Shown here one piece after another: positions 25,561 to 32,933 of a stretch of DNA of 39,819 nt. Below the pieces are notes generated by a model that did not search any database, was not told the DNA's origin, and worked only from the letters and a program-made list of their open reading frames with translations. The stretch is from Bryobacter sp. Lineage in GTDB: Bacteria; Acidobacteriota; Terriglobia; Bryobacterales; Bryobacteraceae. Every line of letters begins with the position of its first letter. Position 1 is the first letter of the stretch. The stretch lies in NCBI GenBank assembly GCA_022843605.1, contig JALHNI010000050.1:1-39819 (forward strand). Direction: 5' to 3'. Position numbers and translations under genes: made by a program.

Positions 25561-27252
25561 ATGGGACCCTTGATTGCCGCTCTCTTCCTGAGTGCTGATG
25601 CCGACCTCCTGCTCTACAACGGCCGCGTGGTGACCGTGGACGCGAAGTTCGCGATTCATGAAGCCGTAGCGGTGAAAGGCAACCGGATCGTCGCGGTGGG
25701 AACGACCAGGGAATTGCTGGCCAAAGAGCGAGGAACCCGTACCGAGGCGATCGACCTGGGCGGCGGCATGGTGATTCCGGGCCTGATCGACAGCCACGTG
25801 CATCCGCTCGAAGCCGGGCTCAGCGAGGAGCGTTCGCCGCTGCCCCGCATCAGTTCCTTCGCGGACGTGCGCCGTTACCTGCAGGAGCAGGAACGCATCG
25901 TTCCCAAGGGCCAGTGGATCCAGATTCCGCGTTCGTTCCCCACACGGTTCGAAGAACAGCGCATGCCGACCAAGGAACTGCTGGATATCGTTCGAGAGCA
26001 TCCGGTGCACTTCGATGTGGGGGCCTACGTCCGGGTGCTGAATACGTTCGCGCTGCGGAAGTGCGGCATCACCAAGGACACGCCCAACCCTTCGAGGGGT
26101 GAGATCGTGAAGGGATCCGATGGCGAGCCGAACGGCGTTCTGAAGAATGCCGTGGTATTGCTGAACCCGCATCTTAAGGGGGCCACGCCTTACACCCATA
26201 CGGAGCAACTCGCCGCCCTGGAAAAGATGCTGCGGCGCTACGTCCGGGCGGGGCTGACCTCGGTGGCGGAAGGCGGGGCGGAGACCGACGAAGTGGAACT
26301 CTACCAGGAGCTATATGCCAAGAAGCGGCTGCCGGTGCGGGTGGCCATGACCTGGTGGCATGACATCAACAAGCCACTTGAGGAGTTGCTGGCCGCGGTG
26401 CGGGCCGCGAAGTTTACGACGAATACGGGCGACGATTGGCTTCGTTTTGGAGCCCTGAAAGTGAACATGGACGGCGGCATGACGATCGGCACGGCGTATC
26501 AGCGCGCCCCGTATGGCGCCTATGGCAAGCAACTCTACGGCATGACGAATCCGGACGACCGGGGGCAACTGTTTTCCGCCCCGGACAAGCTCTATACGCT
26601 GCTGCGAGAGGCGCGGTCCCGTGGGTGGCAGCTGGCTTCGCACGCCCAGGGCGGGGCAGCGATCGATGGCTTTCTCGCGGCTCTCGAGCGGATCGACAAG
26701 GAGTTTCCGATTGCTCCAACGCGGGCGCACGTCATCCATGGCAGCTTCCAGAATGCCGAGTCGATTGCGTTGGCCAAGCGGCTGGGCGTGATGGAGGATG
26801 TTCAGTCGGCATGGTTGTACTTCGACGGTCCGGCGTTGACGAAGGTTTTCACGCTGCCGGGCATGCGCTACTTCTTCCCGTTGCGCTCGTACCTGAATGC
26901 GGGGATTCTGGTGGCCGGTGGGAGCGATCACATGATCGGGCATGACAAGAACGCCGCGGTGAACCCATATAACCCGTTCATGGGGCTCTGGACGAGTGTG
27001 ACGCGCAAAACGGCGGCGGGCACGGTGCTCTATCCGGAAGAGCGCGTGACGCGCGAGGAGGCTTTGCGCATGTACACGATCTGGGGCGCGCATCGCCAGT
27101 TCGGCGAGAAGGTAAAGGGCTCAATCGAGGTGGGCAAGTTGGCTGACCTGGTCGTGTTGGATCGGGACTACCTGAAGTGTCCCGAGGACGACATTGCCAA
27201 GATCGAGCCGGTGATTACTGTGCTGGATGGGAGGGTGGTTTACCGGCGCTAA
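25561..27252 (+). CDS. exported YtcJ-like amidohydrolase
   Basis: A 563-residue amidohydrolase of the YtcJ/amidohydrolase-3 family, metal-dependent hydrolases of amide or ester bonds. A short signal (GPLIAALFLSADA) leads into DLLLYNGRVVTVD, the first composite-domain strand. H79-x-H81 in IDSHVHP are the first metal ligands. WWHDI, KVNMDGG (the lysine position), ASHAQGG, HVIHGSF and GGSDHMIG carry the remaining His/Asp ligands. The C-terminal GKLADLVVLDRD closes the composite domain. ATG 25561 is chosen from the -10 spacing and a signal at the N-terminus; ATG 25531 is possible but overlaps the opposed promoter. Substrate is not predictable. It ends sharing 4 bp with the convergent brnA. Confidence 0.9.
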   Translation: MGPLIAALFLSADADLLLYNGRVVTVDAKFAIHEAVAVKGNRIVAVGTTRELLAKERGTRTEAIDLGGGMVIPGLIDSHVHPLEAGLSEERSPLPRISSFADVRRYLQEQERIVPKGQWIQIPRSFPTRFEEQRMPTKELLDIVREHPVHFDVGAYVRVLNTFALRKCGITKDTPNPSRGEIVKGSDGEPNGVLKNAVVLLNPHLKGATPYTHTEQLAALEKMLRRYVRAGLTSVAEGGAETDEVELYQELYAKKRLPVRVAMTWWHDINKPLEELLAAVRAAKFTTNTGDDWLRFGALKVNMDGGMTIGTAYQRAPYGAYGKQLYGMTNPDDRGQLFSAPDKLYTLLREARSRGWQLASHAQGGAAIDGFLAALERIDKEFPIAPTRAHVIHGSFQNAESIALAKRLGVMEDVQSAWLYFDGPALTKVFTLPGMRYFFPLRSYLNAGILVAGGSDHMIGHDKNAAVNPYNPFMGLWTSVTRKTAAGTVLYPEERVTREEALRMYTIWGAHRQFGEKVKGSIEVGKLADLVVLDRDYLKCPEDDIAKIEPVITVLDGRVVYRR

Positions 27253-27545
27253 CGAGACGGCGGCTGTTGTTCTTGGGCCAGCCTTTCCGCCAGAAACACT
27301 TTGAGCAACGATTGGTAGGGGACGTCGCGCCGGTTCGCGAGGACCTTCAGATCCTCGATCATGGCCAACGGCAGTCGCAGGGAGATGGTCTTCAAGGATG
27401 GCTTGAGCTTCACGAGCTTTTGGGGCTTAGCTGCCGTCCAATCGATGTACTCCGTAGAGTCCTTTGTTGCCCAGAACGCTCGCTCATCATCCTCGTTCTT
27501 GAATTCAGGAATTTTCTTCATATCGACGCTAAATCTTTGCTTCAT
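27249..27545 (-). CDS. brnA: BrnA/CopG-family antitoxin
   Basis: A 98-residue antitoxin. The N-terminal half (FKNEDDERAFWATKDSTEYIDW) is the region that wraps the BrnT toxin. The C-terminal half (KTISLRLPLAMIEDLKVLANRRDVPYQSLLKVFLAERL) is a ribbon-helix-helix DNA-binding domain for autorepression. It overlaps the upstream toxin gene by 17 bp, the standard brnT-brnA order. Confidence 0.87.
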   Translation of the reverse strand: MKQRFSVDMKKIPEFKNEDDERAFWATKDSTEYIDWTAAKPQKLVKLKPSLKTISLRLPLAMIEDLKVLANRRDVPYQSLLKVFLAERLAQEQQPPSR

Positions 27546-27819
27546 TCTGATTCATGTCTCGGACCGAGATGATGCGTATCTTGAGGCGGCGGATGGTAAA
27601 TGCGGTGAAGAGCAACCGGCCTGCGGTCGTTTGTCCGAGAGCATAGTAAAGCTTCTCCCGCTGCGAATGCCGGACATCGCTCCGGACCACAAGCGGCAAG
27701 TGGAAAAACAAGTCTTCCGCCTCTTCTGGCTTGACGCTATGGCGCTCCCAGTTCTTTGCGATATTGGCATCGTCCCAGTCAAACCCTGTACAACTCGCAA
27801 GCGGATCCGCCTTCGCCAC
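27529..27819 (-). CDS. brnT: BrnT-family ribonuclease toxin
   Basis: A 96-residue type II toxin with the RelE-like fold. FDWDDANIAKNWERHSV is the family N-terminal signature; EEAEDLFF, a DVRHSQREKLYYALG segment and RRLKIRIISVRDMNQNE complete it. BrnT cleaves RNA and is held by BrnA. The start is GTG 27819, with TATACT ending 6 nt upstream and no ribosome site. Length and all blocks are intact, unlike the hicA toxin. Confidence 0.9.
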   Translation of the reverse strand: MAKADPLASCTGFDWDDANIAKNWERHSVKPEEAEDLFFHLPLVVRSDVRHSQREKLYYALGQTTAGRLLFTAFTIRRLKIRIISVRDMNQNEAKI

Positions 27820-27825
27820 AATTCT

Positions 27826-27831
27826 AGTATA
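27826..27831 (-). promoter_or_regulatory. -10 of brnTA (leaderless)
   Basis: The minus strand reads TATACT (5 of 6), 6 nt before GTG 27819. BrnA autoregulation would act here. Confidence 0.45.
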
Positions 27832-27846
27832 CGTCCATCATATACA

Positions 27847-28707
27847 TTACGGCTGAGTCTTCCAGCGGCGGTGGATCCAGAGCCACTGATCGGGGAATTC
27901 GCGAACGGCGCGTTCAACGGCGCTTTGGACGAGTTGGGTGTCCGCAATTTCATCGCCGGTCATCTCCAGGGGCGGGTAGAACTTGAGGACGAAACGGCCG
28001 TCGCGCCACACGGCGAAACCGGGAAGGACGGTGGCGCCGGAACGGGCTGCGATCTTGGCGAAGACGGGCGACGTGCAGGCTGGTGTCCCAAAGAAATCGA
28101 CGAAGATTCCCTCGTTCGCGAGCGCATTCTGATCCACCAGAATCCCCACGGCTTCGTTCTGCCGCAGGGCGCGCAGAAGGCCGCGGGCGAAGTCCTTCTT
28201 CTCGATGACGCCGTTGCCGGAGAGGGCGCGACGCGCAGCTACGAAACGGTCGAGACTCACGTTGTCCAGCGGGCGGACGACGATCTGCATGGGTTCGGTG
28301 AGCAAGGCGTGAGCGAAAGCCGAGAGCTCCCAGTTGCCGAGATGCCCGGTGGCAAAGAGAACACCCTTACCGCGGCGTTTAGCCTCCGCGTAATGCTCGA
28401 AGCCTTCGTAGTCGATCCACTCCCGGACATTCGTTTTGTCGATACCGGGAAAGTGGGCAAAGCTATGCAAAAGCCTGCCGAGCGAGACAAAGACGCCATC
28501 GACAATCGGTTCAGGTTCGGCGTAGCCCGCTCGCAGAAGGTTCTCGCGGGCGGTCCGGCGCAGGCGCGGTGCGACACGGTCAAACAGCCGGGCGATGCCG
28601 ATGGCGACGCGCAACGAAGGGCCTGCAGGCAGAGAAGCCACCAGCCCGAGCGCCGCGCGTGCGACCGCGCTCTCAGCCCAATTGCGCAGTGGTGAGCGTT
28701 CTTTCAC
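27847..28707 (-). CDS. LpxL/HtrB-like lipid A acyltransferase
   Basis: A 286-residue inner-membrane acyltransferase of the Lip_A_acyltrans family, which adds secondary acyl chains to lipid A precursors. The H-x4-E active site is H122-E127 in GHLGNWE, after an N-terminal hydrophobic segment. IVVRPLDN, AVGILVDQNA and VDFFGTPACTS match conserved blocks of the family, and WLWIHRRWKT is the typical C-terminus. GTG 28707 is chosen because it lies just after the Gfo/Idh stop and gives the usual length; the frame stays open further upstream only as a shadow of that gene. It is third in the operon after the FG-GAP and Gfo/Idh genes. Confidence 0.87.
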   Translation of the reverse strand: MKERSPLRNWAESAVARAALGLVASLPAGPSLRVAIGIARLFDRVAPRLRRTARENLLRAGYAEPEPIVDGVFVSLGRLLHSFAHFPGIDKTNVREWIDYEGFEHYAEAKRRGKGVLFATGHLGNWELSAFAHALLTEPMQIVVRPLDNVSLDRFVAARRALSGNGVIEKKDFARGLLRALRQNEAVGILVDQNALANEGIFVDFFGTPACTSPVFAKIAARSGATVLPGFAVWRDGRFVLKFYPPLEMTGDEIADTQLVQSAVERAVREFPDQWLWIHRRWKTQP

Positions 28708-28729
28708 GTTGGCAGGCGGGAGCGGCGGA

Positions 28730-29806
28730 CTAGGCGATCTCGCTCCACTTGACGACGCGTTTCTCGTAAATCGACGTACGGCCCATGATGGCGACCAAGG
28801 TGGATTGCCGCGCACTCGTGACGTTGTTGAGCGGCAGTTTCTTGCCGCGTGCGTTGTCGAGGAAAGCTTCGAGCGCCAACAGGGTGCTATCGCCCGGTGC
28901 GAAGTCGAGCTTGGTGTTCGGGCTCTTGTCCAAGTGGTAGACGGTGCCTGTGGCCAAGTCCACCGCGCCTTTTTCGGCGTAGACTCGTTCCTTGATGCCG
29001 GAGAAGCCTGGCGGGTCAAAGTAAAGCTGGCTGAAGTTGAACCGCTTGCCGTCAACCCATTCGTAGATGACGCTGTAGTTGTCGAGAATGCTGCGGCCTT
29101 TCGGATCGTCCTTGAGCAAATTGATGCCGCCGGAGCCATACGCTGTCGCCGGCGGACCGCCCGCCGCCCACACCATCAGGTCAATGATGTGGCAAGCCTG
29201 CTCGACGATGATGTCGCCGGAGCGTTTCTTGTCGAAGTACCAATCCGAGGTGTGCGGCAGATCGCCGGTGTGGCGATGGGCATGCAAGTAGATCACCTTG
29301 CCGAGCGCGCCGCTCCGCAAGTGCGCCATTGAGGCGGCGCGGGCCGGATCGTGACGGAGCTGAAATCCAAGTTGCAAGATACCCTTTGCGGACTTGGCCG
29401 CCACCTCTACCTGTGCACACTCGGACGGATTCAGCGCCACTGGCTTCTCAAGATAGACGTTCTTGCCCACCTCGAGCGTCGCGATCGCGATCATCTTATG
29501 CGTGTCAACCGGCGTGGCGATGACGACGGCGTCGATCTCCTTATGCTCATCGAGCATCTTCCGGAAATCGGCATAGAGCGCCGGCTTGCTTTGGCCGGCG
29601 TCGCTCACTCGAGCGGCGGCCGCGTTGCGATGGGCCTCGTCGAGATCGGCGATCGCAATAACGCGGGCGCCCTTGGCCTTCAACATGGCCGCCAGCAGCC
29701 CGCTGCCGCGGCTGCCGACGCCAATGAAAGCAACGCGAAGTTCATCGGATGGCCCCTGGGCGAGCAGGACCGCTGGAGCAGCGGCAACAAGTGTGCGTCT
29801 GGTCAT
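28730..29806 (-). CDS. exported Gfo/Idh/MocA family oxidoreductase
   Basis: A 358-residue protein. The TRR-hydrophobic N-terminus (MTRRTLVAAAPAVLLAQ) is an export signal, then VAFIGVGSRGSG, a Rossmann nucleotide-binding loop. YLEKPVA gives the catalytic lysine K121. GDIIVEQACHIIDLMVW is the C-terminal active-site helix with its His. It is shorter than the 24192 paralogue and only distantly similar, so it is not a recent duplicate. Start overlaps the FG-GAP stop by ATGA. Function is probably on a periplasmic sugar or glycoside, if cofactor is exported with it. Confidence 0.9.
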   Translation of the reverse strand: MTRRTLVAAAPAVLLAQGPSDELRVAFIGVGSRGSGLLAAMLKAKGARVIAIADLDEAHRNAAAARVSDAGQSKPALYADFRKMLDEHKEIDAVVIATPVDTHKMIAIATLEVGKNVYLEKPVALNPSECAQVEVAAKSAKGILQLGFQLRHDPARAASMAHLRSGALGKVIYLHAHRHTGDLPHTSDWYFDKKRSGDIIVEQACHIIDLMVWAAGGPPATAYGSGGINLLKDDPKGRSILDNYSVIYEWVDGKRFNFSQLYFDPPGFSGIKERVYAEKGAVDLATGTVYHLDKSPNTKLDFAPGDSTLLALEAFLDNARGKKLPLNNVTSARQSTLVAIMGRTSIYEKRVVKWSEIA

Positions 29807-30924
29807 TTGCTCTTATTCTCGAACAAGTACAGGCCGCTCTTGCCGGGAGTGACGATGTCGAGGTCGCCGTCGCCGTCCAGGTCGGCGACCGGGATCTGCA
29901 TACCGGCACCGGTGCGGCTGCTGAAGTCGATGATGTGGCGTGCCCAGTCGATCGGCTTGCCGGGTGTGCGGATGCTCTCGTACCAGTAGATGCCGAGCGG
30001 TTCACGCTCGCCGGGATCCTTGCCGTTGTGCGCCATGTAGCGCTTGCCGGTGACGATGTCGATTTTGCCGTCCTTGTTGAGGTCGACGAGCGTGATGGCG
30101 TGTGGCTGGCTCCAGCTTTCGTCGATGATGAACTTCTTCCACTTGCCGTCGCCGAGATTCTCGAGGTACAGCAAGCCGTAGTCATGAGCGTTGCCGGTGA
30201 TGACGTCGGGCTTCTTGTCGCCATTGACATCAAGGACATGGATAAAGCTGAGGGCCTTGAAACCGAGCGGAACAAAGTCGTCGTGGGCGATCCAGTTGCC
30301 GGCGCGCGGGTCAGCCGGCGCTTCGAACCAGCCCGTGGGCGTGAGGATGTCGTTGCGTCCATCGCCATTCACGTCACCCACGCCGATGCCGTGGCCGAAG
30401 CTCTTGCTGGCCACTTCGTGCTTCACCCACTTGCCGCCCTTGAACTCATACCAACTCATCGGTGCCGGCAGGTTGCCGAACTGTGGGATCACCTCGAGCG
30501 CCTTGCCGTCGTTGTCGAGGTCGACCAGGAAGCAGAACTCAACATTGAAGCCTTCCTGGATAAACTCCCGCTTCCAGGTGCCGCGAGCCTTGCCGGGATT
30601 CTTCCAGAAGGTGAGCGACTTGCCGAACCAGGCGCAAGAGACGATGTCTGTATGGCCGTCGCCGTCGAAATCGACCGGCAGGTCAGAGAAATTGTCGACG
30701 TAGTTGTTGGCGTACTCGAACTCGCGGAAGCGATGCTGCTTGTAGGAGGGGCCTTCGTACCAGTTCTCGCCGGCGATGATGTCAAGCTTTCCGTCGCCGT
30801 TCAGGTCCGCGATGGCGGCGGATTCGTTGCCGCCGAGATCGAGGGTCTTCTTCTCAAAAGGAAGGTCAGCGGGCCGGGTGGCGGCGAAGGCCGTCAAGGC
30901 GACCAAAAGAAGGGATTTGCGCAT
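29803..30924 (-). CDS. secreted FG-GAP/VCBS repeat beta-propeller protein
   Basis: A 373-residue protein with a signal peptide (1-18) and seven Ca-binding D-x-[ND]-x-D-G-type repeats: DLNGDGKLDI, DFDGDGHTDI, DLDNDGKALEV, DVNGDGRNDI, DVNGDKKPDV, DLNKDGKIDI and DLDGDGDLDI. This is what a seven-bladed propeller needs. Such proteins bind surfaces or carbohydrates outside the cell; no catalytic site is visible. It is first in the operon with an exported Gfo/Idh protein and an LpxL-like acyltransferase. Confidence 0.9.
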   Translation of the reverse strand: MRKSLLLVALTAFAATRPADLPFEKKTLDLGGNESAAIADLNGDGKLDIIAGENWYEGPSYKQHRFREFEYANNYVDNFSDLPVDFDGDGHTDIVSCAWFGKSLTFWKNPGKARGTWKREFIQEGFNVEFCFLVDLDNDGKALEVIPQFGNLPAPMSWYEFKGGKWVKHEVASKSFGHGIGVGDVNGDGRNDILTPTGWFEAPADPRAGNWIAHDDFVPLGFKALSFIHVLDVNGDKKPDVITGNAHDYGLLYLENLGDGKWKKFIIDESWSQPHAITLVDLNKDGKIDIVTGKRYMAHNGKDPGEREPLGIYWYESIRTPGKPIDWARHIIDFSSRTGAGMQIPVADLDGDGDLDIVTPGKSGLYLFENKSK

Positions 30925-30953
30925 TGCTCCAAGATTGTATCGCAGGGTATACT
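30924..30953 (+). promoter_or_regulatory. promoter of tRNA-Glu
   Basis: TTGCTC (30924-30929) and TATACT (30948-30953) are separated by 18 bp. The -10 lies 19 nt before the mature tRNA 5' end. It overlaps the opposed FG-GAP promoter. Confidence 0.45.
30934..30939 (-). promoter_or_regulatory. putative -10 of the FG-GAP operon
   Basis: The minus strand reads TACAAT, 9 nt before ATG 30924. The short leader contains GGAG only 2 nt from the ATG, too close for normal use. Confidence 0.35.
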
Positions 30954-30972
30954 GAAGGCGTTCGTTTCTCGT

Positions 30973-31047
30973 GGCGCTATCGTCTAACGGTTAGGACAGA
31001 GCCCTCTCAAGGCTTAAATAGGGGTTCGATTCCCCTTAGCGCTACCA
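30973..31047 (+). tRNA. tRNA-Glu (CUC)
   Basis: A complete cloverleaf: acceptor GGCGCTA with TAGCGCT (the first pair G-U), D arm GTCT/GGAC, anticodon stem GAGCC/GGCTT with loop CTCTCAA (anticodon CTC), T arm GGGG-TTCGATT-CCCC, and an encoded CCA. Its 3' half is overlapped on the other strand by the end of the oxygenase gene. Confidence 0.97.
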
Positions 31048-31967
31048 AACTTCCTTCTCAGCCAAATCGCTGGACCCAGCAATGTACGCGAAAGCCGGTA
31101 AGAATGGGAAGCCAACATCCCTTCCCGCACTTCCGTAAACTCCTTCTCCCGCTCGTATAGAAAGCGCAGCAACTCGTCCCGGCGAGAGAACTGTTCGTCC
31201 AGGGCGGCGACGTCGTCTTCGGTCAGGGTGTGGCCGGCCTGCAGGTGGGCGGGCAGACGCCAGGGTACATAAACGGTGCTGTGCGCCGGGGCCGTCTCCT
31301 CCGCCGGTCGTTCGTTCGTGTACAGGTAGATCGCCAAAGACTTCCGGGAAGTGCTGCGGTGCGTCTCCGGGACTTGAATCCGGCGAAAGCCATGCCAGGA
31401 GGCTTCAGTGGTTTCGAAGATGACGCAGCGGTTCAGCAACGGCGTAACGCTTACCGTTTGGTCGTCTTTCCGGTCTCCCCAGGGATTCTTATGCAACTCG
31501 AGACATCCGCCCCAGGCCGGGTCCCACTCCGGATTGAGGAAAATGATCAGGTTCAGGCGACGGTGAGTTTGATTCTTCGGGTGATAGTTGAAGTCGACGT
31601 GGATGTCGAGATCCTGTCCGTGCCGGTTTTCATGCGTGCCTCCGCCGAAGTAGTGCGGATCGTAAAGCAGATGCGGAATGCCGGTGATCTGGCTGACAAG
31701 TTCGAGGAACTCGGAGGACTGAATGAGTTGGTCGAATTGGCGGTAAGCCGGACCAATCTGCGGTAGTGACTCAACGACGGCCTTGCCTCCAGCCAGTCCC
31801 ATTTCATTGAGCGCCTGGCGCTCGTCGAATTTGGGAAACTCCTCCGACAGTGCTGCGCAAAAGGAGTCGGTGAGAAACTGATCCAAAACGAGATGGCGAA
31901 ACGGCTGAGCGTCTTCAAAGCTGCGGCGGGCTTCTTCGGTATTGCAGGGTCGTAGCAGATGCTGCAC
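31014..31967 (-). CDS. 2-oxoglutarate/Fe(II)-dependent dioxygenase (prolyl hydroxylase-like)
   Basis: A 317-residue protein with the double-stranded beta-helix of 2OG-Fe(II) oxygenases. Iron ligands are H123 and D125 (DIHVDF) and H192 (SWHGF); R208 in SRKSLAIY binds 2-oxoglutarate. RRLNLIIFLNPEW and the GGCLELH block are typical of the P4H-like group that hydroxylates proteins or glycan-associated substrates. The last 11 residues (ending GNRTPI) are encoded by the antisense of the tRNA-Glu 3' part, where the stop codon also lies, so the native C-terminus is probably adventitious. The start is GTG 31967, with TAGACT 6 nt upstream. Confidence 0.88.
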   Translation of the reverse strand: MQHLLRPCNTEEARRSFEDAQPFRHLVLDQFLTDSFCAALSEEFPKFDERQALNEMGLAGGKAVVESLPQIGPAYRQFDQLIQSSEFLELVSQITGIPHLLYDPHYFGGGTHENRHGQDLDIHVDFNYHPKNQTHRRLNLIIFLNPEWDPAWGGCLELHKNPWGDRKDDQTVSVTPLLNRCVIFETTEASWHGFRRIQVPETHRSTSRKSLAIYLYTNERPAEETAPAHSTVYVPWRLPAHLQAGHTLTEDDVAALDEQFSRRDELLRFLYEREKEFTEVREGMLASHSYRLSRTLLGPAIWLRRKFGSAKGNRTPI

Positions 31968-31973
31968 GCAACA

Positions 31974-31979
31974 AGTCTA
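31974..31979 (-). promoter_or_regulatory. putative -10 of the 2OG oxygenase gene (leaderless)
   Basis: The minus strand reads TAGACT, 6 nt before GTG 31967. Confidence 0.35.
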
Positions 31980-32016
31980 CTGGAACTCCCATGAGCCAGT
32001 CGGTGTCAGAGCCAAT

Positions 32017-32412
32017 ATGACCACTGGCACCCAACGTTCGCTTATCAATGTTACGCCGCTGATCGACATCCTCCTGGTCCTGCTATTGATCATGATGGTC
32101 ATCACGCCGATCACTTCGCATGGGCTTCCGGCCGACGTTCCGGAACCCGCCAAAGATCACGCGACGAATGCCAGTCAGCCTCCGCTCATTCTTCGCATGG
32201 ACCGTGAGGGGCGTCTTTGGCTGAACCAGGACGCCGTGGCCGAGAGTGAGTTCGAGCGGCGCTTAACCCAAGCGTTGGCCCAACGCGCCGATCCGGTGCT
32301 GTTTGTGGACGGCGACGCCGAACTACCCTTCGCGGCCATCGCCAGGATGGTGGATCGTGCGCGCGGATTGGGCTTCTCCCGCACGGCGATCTTGCCGCCG
32401 TCTCGACGGTAA
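32017..32412 (+). CDS. ExbD/TolR-family biopolymer transport protein
   Basis: A 131-residue inner-membrane protein with one N-terminal helix (about 15-34). D17 in VTPLIDILLVLL is the proton-channel aspartate of ExbD/TolR/MotB stators. The remaining residues form the periplasmic domain, including LVDGDAELPFAAIARMVDRARGLG-like block. ExbD works with ExbB to energise TonB or Tol from the proton gradient, but no exbB lies beside it. ATG 32017 is chosen because the upstream in-frame extension is not family-like; the ribosome site is weak. Confidence 0.87.
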   Translation: MTTGTQRSLINVTPLIDILLVLLLIMMVITPITSHGLPADVPEPAKDHATNASQPPLILRMDREGRLWLNQDAVAESEFERRLTQALAQRADPVLFVDGDAELPFAAIARMVDRARGLGFSRTAILPPSRR

Positions 32413-32439
32413 GGCGAAAGTAATTGTACGCTGATCGGG

Positions 32440-32445
32440 TATAAC
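32440..32445 (+). promoter_or_regulatory. possible -10 of the small basic protein gene
   Basis: TATAAC lies 18 nt before ATG 32464 and would give a leader of about 12 nt holding GGAGGA. Confidence 0.3.
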
Positions 32446-32463
32446 TGCTAGGGTTGGAGGAGC

Positions 32464-32613
32464 ATGTCAGCACACACTGGGGATAAGTCTCGTTTCAATA
32501 ATGACCGCAAGCGCAAAGTTGCGCGGAAGGCTGCCCTCCGGCTCCTGCGGGCCACGCTCTTGAAGCCGTCACCAGCTCCTGCTGTTGCCGCTCCCGCGCC
32601 GGCCACCACTTAG
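32464..32613 (+). CDS. small basic protein, 49 residues, unrecognised
   Basis: Reads from ATG 32464 to TAG 32613. A strong ribosome site (GGAGGA, 2 nt before ATG by strict spacing, within GTTGGAGGAGC) and an upstream TATAAC support expression. Residues 1-35 are Lys/Arg-rich (FNNDRKRKVARKAALRLLRA), likely one basic amphipathic helix; residues 36-49 are Pro/Ala-rich. There is no membrane segment or cysteine. The composition suggests nucleic-acid or ribosome binding, but no family is recognised and function is unknown. Confidence 0.6.
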   Translation: MSAHTGDKSRFNNDRKRKVARKAALRLLRATLLKPSPAPAVAAPAPATT

Positions 32614-32646
32614 TCCGGTATTCGCCGATCTTAGGCGCCATCGGAC
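32613..32646 (+). repeat. two-tier hairpin at the end of the small basic protein gene
   Basis: GTCCG (32613-32617) pairs with CGGAC (32642-32646), and inside it CGCC (32623-32626) with GGCG (32634-32637). No T run follows, so it is not a classical terminator; an RNA-stabilising or processing role is possible. Confidence 0.35.
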
Positions 32647-32872
32647 TGTGGTCCCTGTTATTTCGTCAGCCCCAACGGCTTGGTTCTTGAGCCCGTTACT
32701 CAACCTGCTGCCCACCTCTACGCGTGATATAATTGCCCGAAACGGAATTTGAACGGCGTGCGCTAGTTGCGGAGATCCGGTCAAGGGGTTACGCAAGATT
32801 CGTGGTTAGATCGTAGCCGAATGAATGCGCGGGTACGAAGGCACCGGGGGAGACTCTGCGGGACGCTACGCA
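32647..32872 (+). other. intergenic leader before the sensor-kinase operon
   Basis: No gene is supported here. It contains a perfect extended -10 (32725-32733) and, if that is used, about 130 nt of untranslated leader before ATG 32873. Short reading frames from ATGs at 32821 and 32825 overlap this end but have no support of their own. Confidence 0.5.
32725..32733 (+). promoter_or_regulatory. extended -10 promoter of the kinase operon
   Basis: TGATATAAT is a perfect extended -10 (TG-n-TATAAT). It shares its first eight bases with the 3238 promoter. No clear -35 is seen. Confidence 0.55.
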
Positions 32873-32933
32873 ATGCAATACACCGAGGGGCGAGCTTGAG
32901 CGCCTAAACGGTCTGTACGAGGCCCTCCGACAG

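Noticed and set aside
27361..28695. A 444-codon plus-strand open frame across brnTA and the acyltransferase
   Set aside because: It crosses three well-supported minus-strand genes and has no family features.
28708..29139. N-terminal extension of the acyltransferase reading frame
   Set aside because: This part is a frame-shadow of the Gfo/Idh gene, Ser/Thr/Arg-rich and unlike the family; GTG 28707 gives the expected length.
29749..30987. A 412-codon plus-strand open frame opposite the FG-GAP gene
   Set aside because: Val/Ala/Asp-rich complement of the Ca-binding repeats; no start signals or domain.
32821..32906. A 28-codon frame starting at ATG 32821 as a separate leader peptide
   Set aside because: It has no ribosome site, is very Arg-rich, and overlaps the region better explained as the kinase N-terminus.
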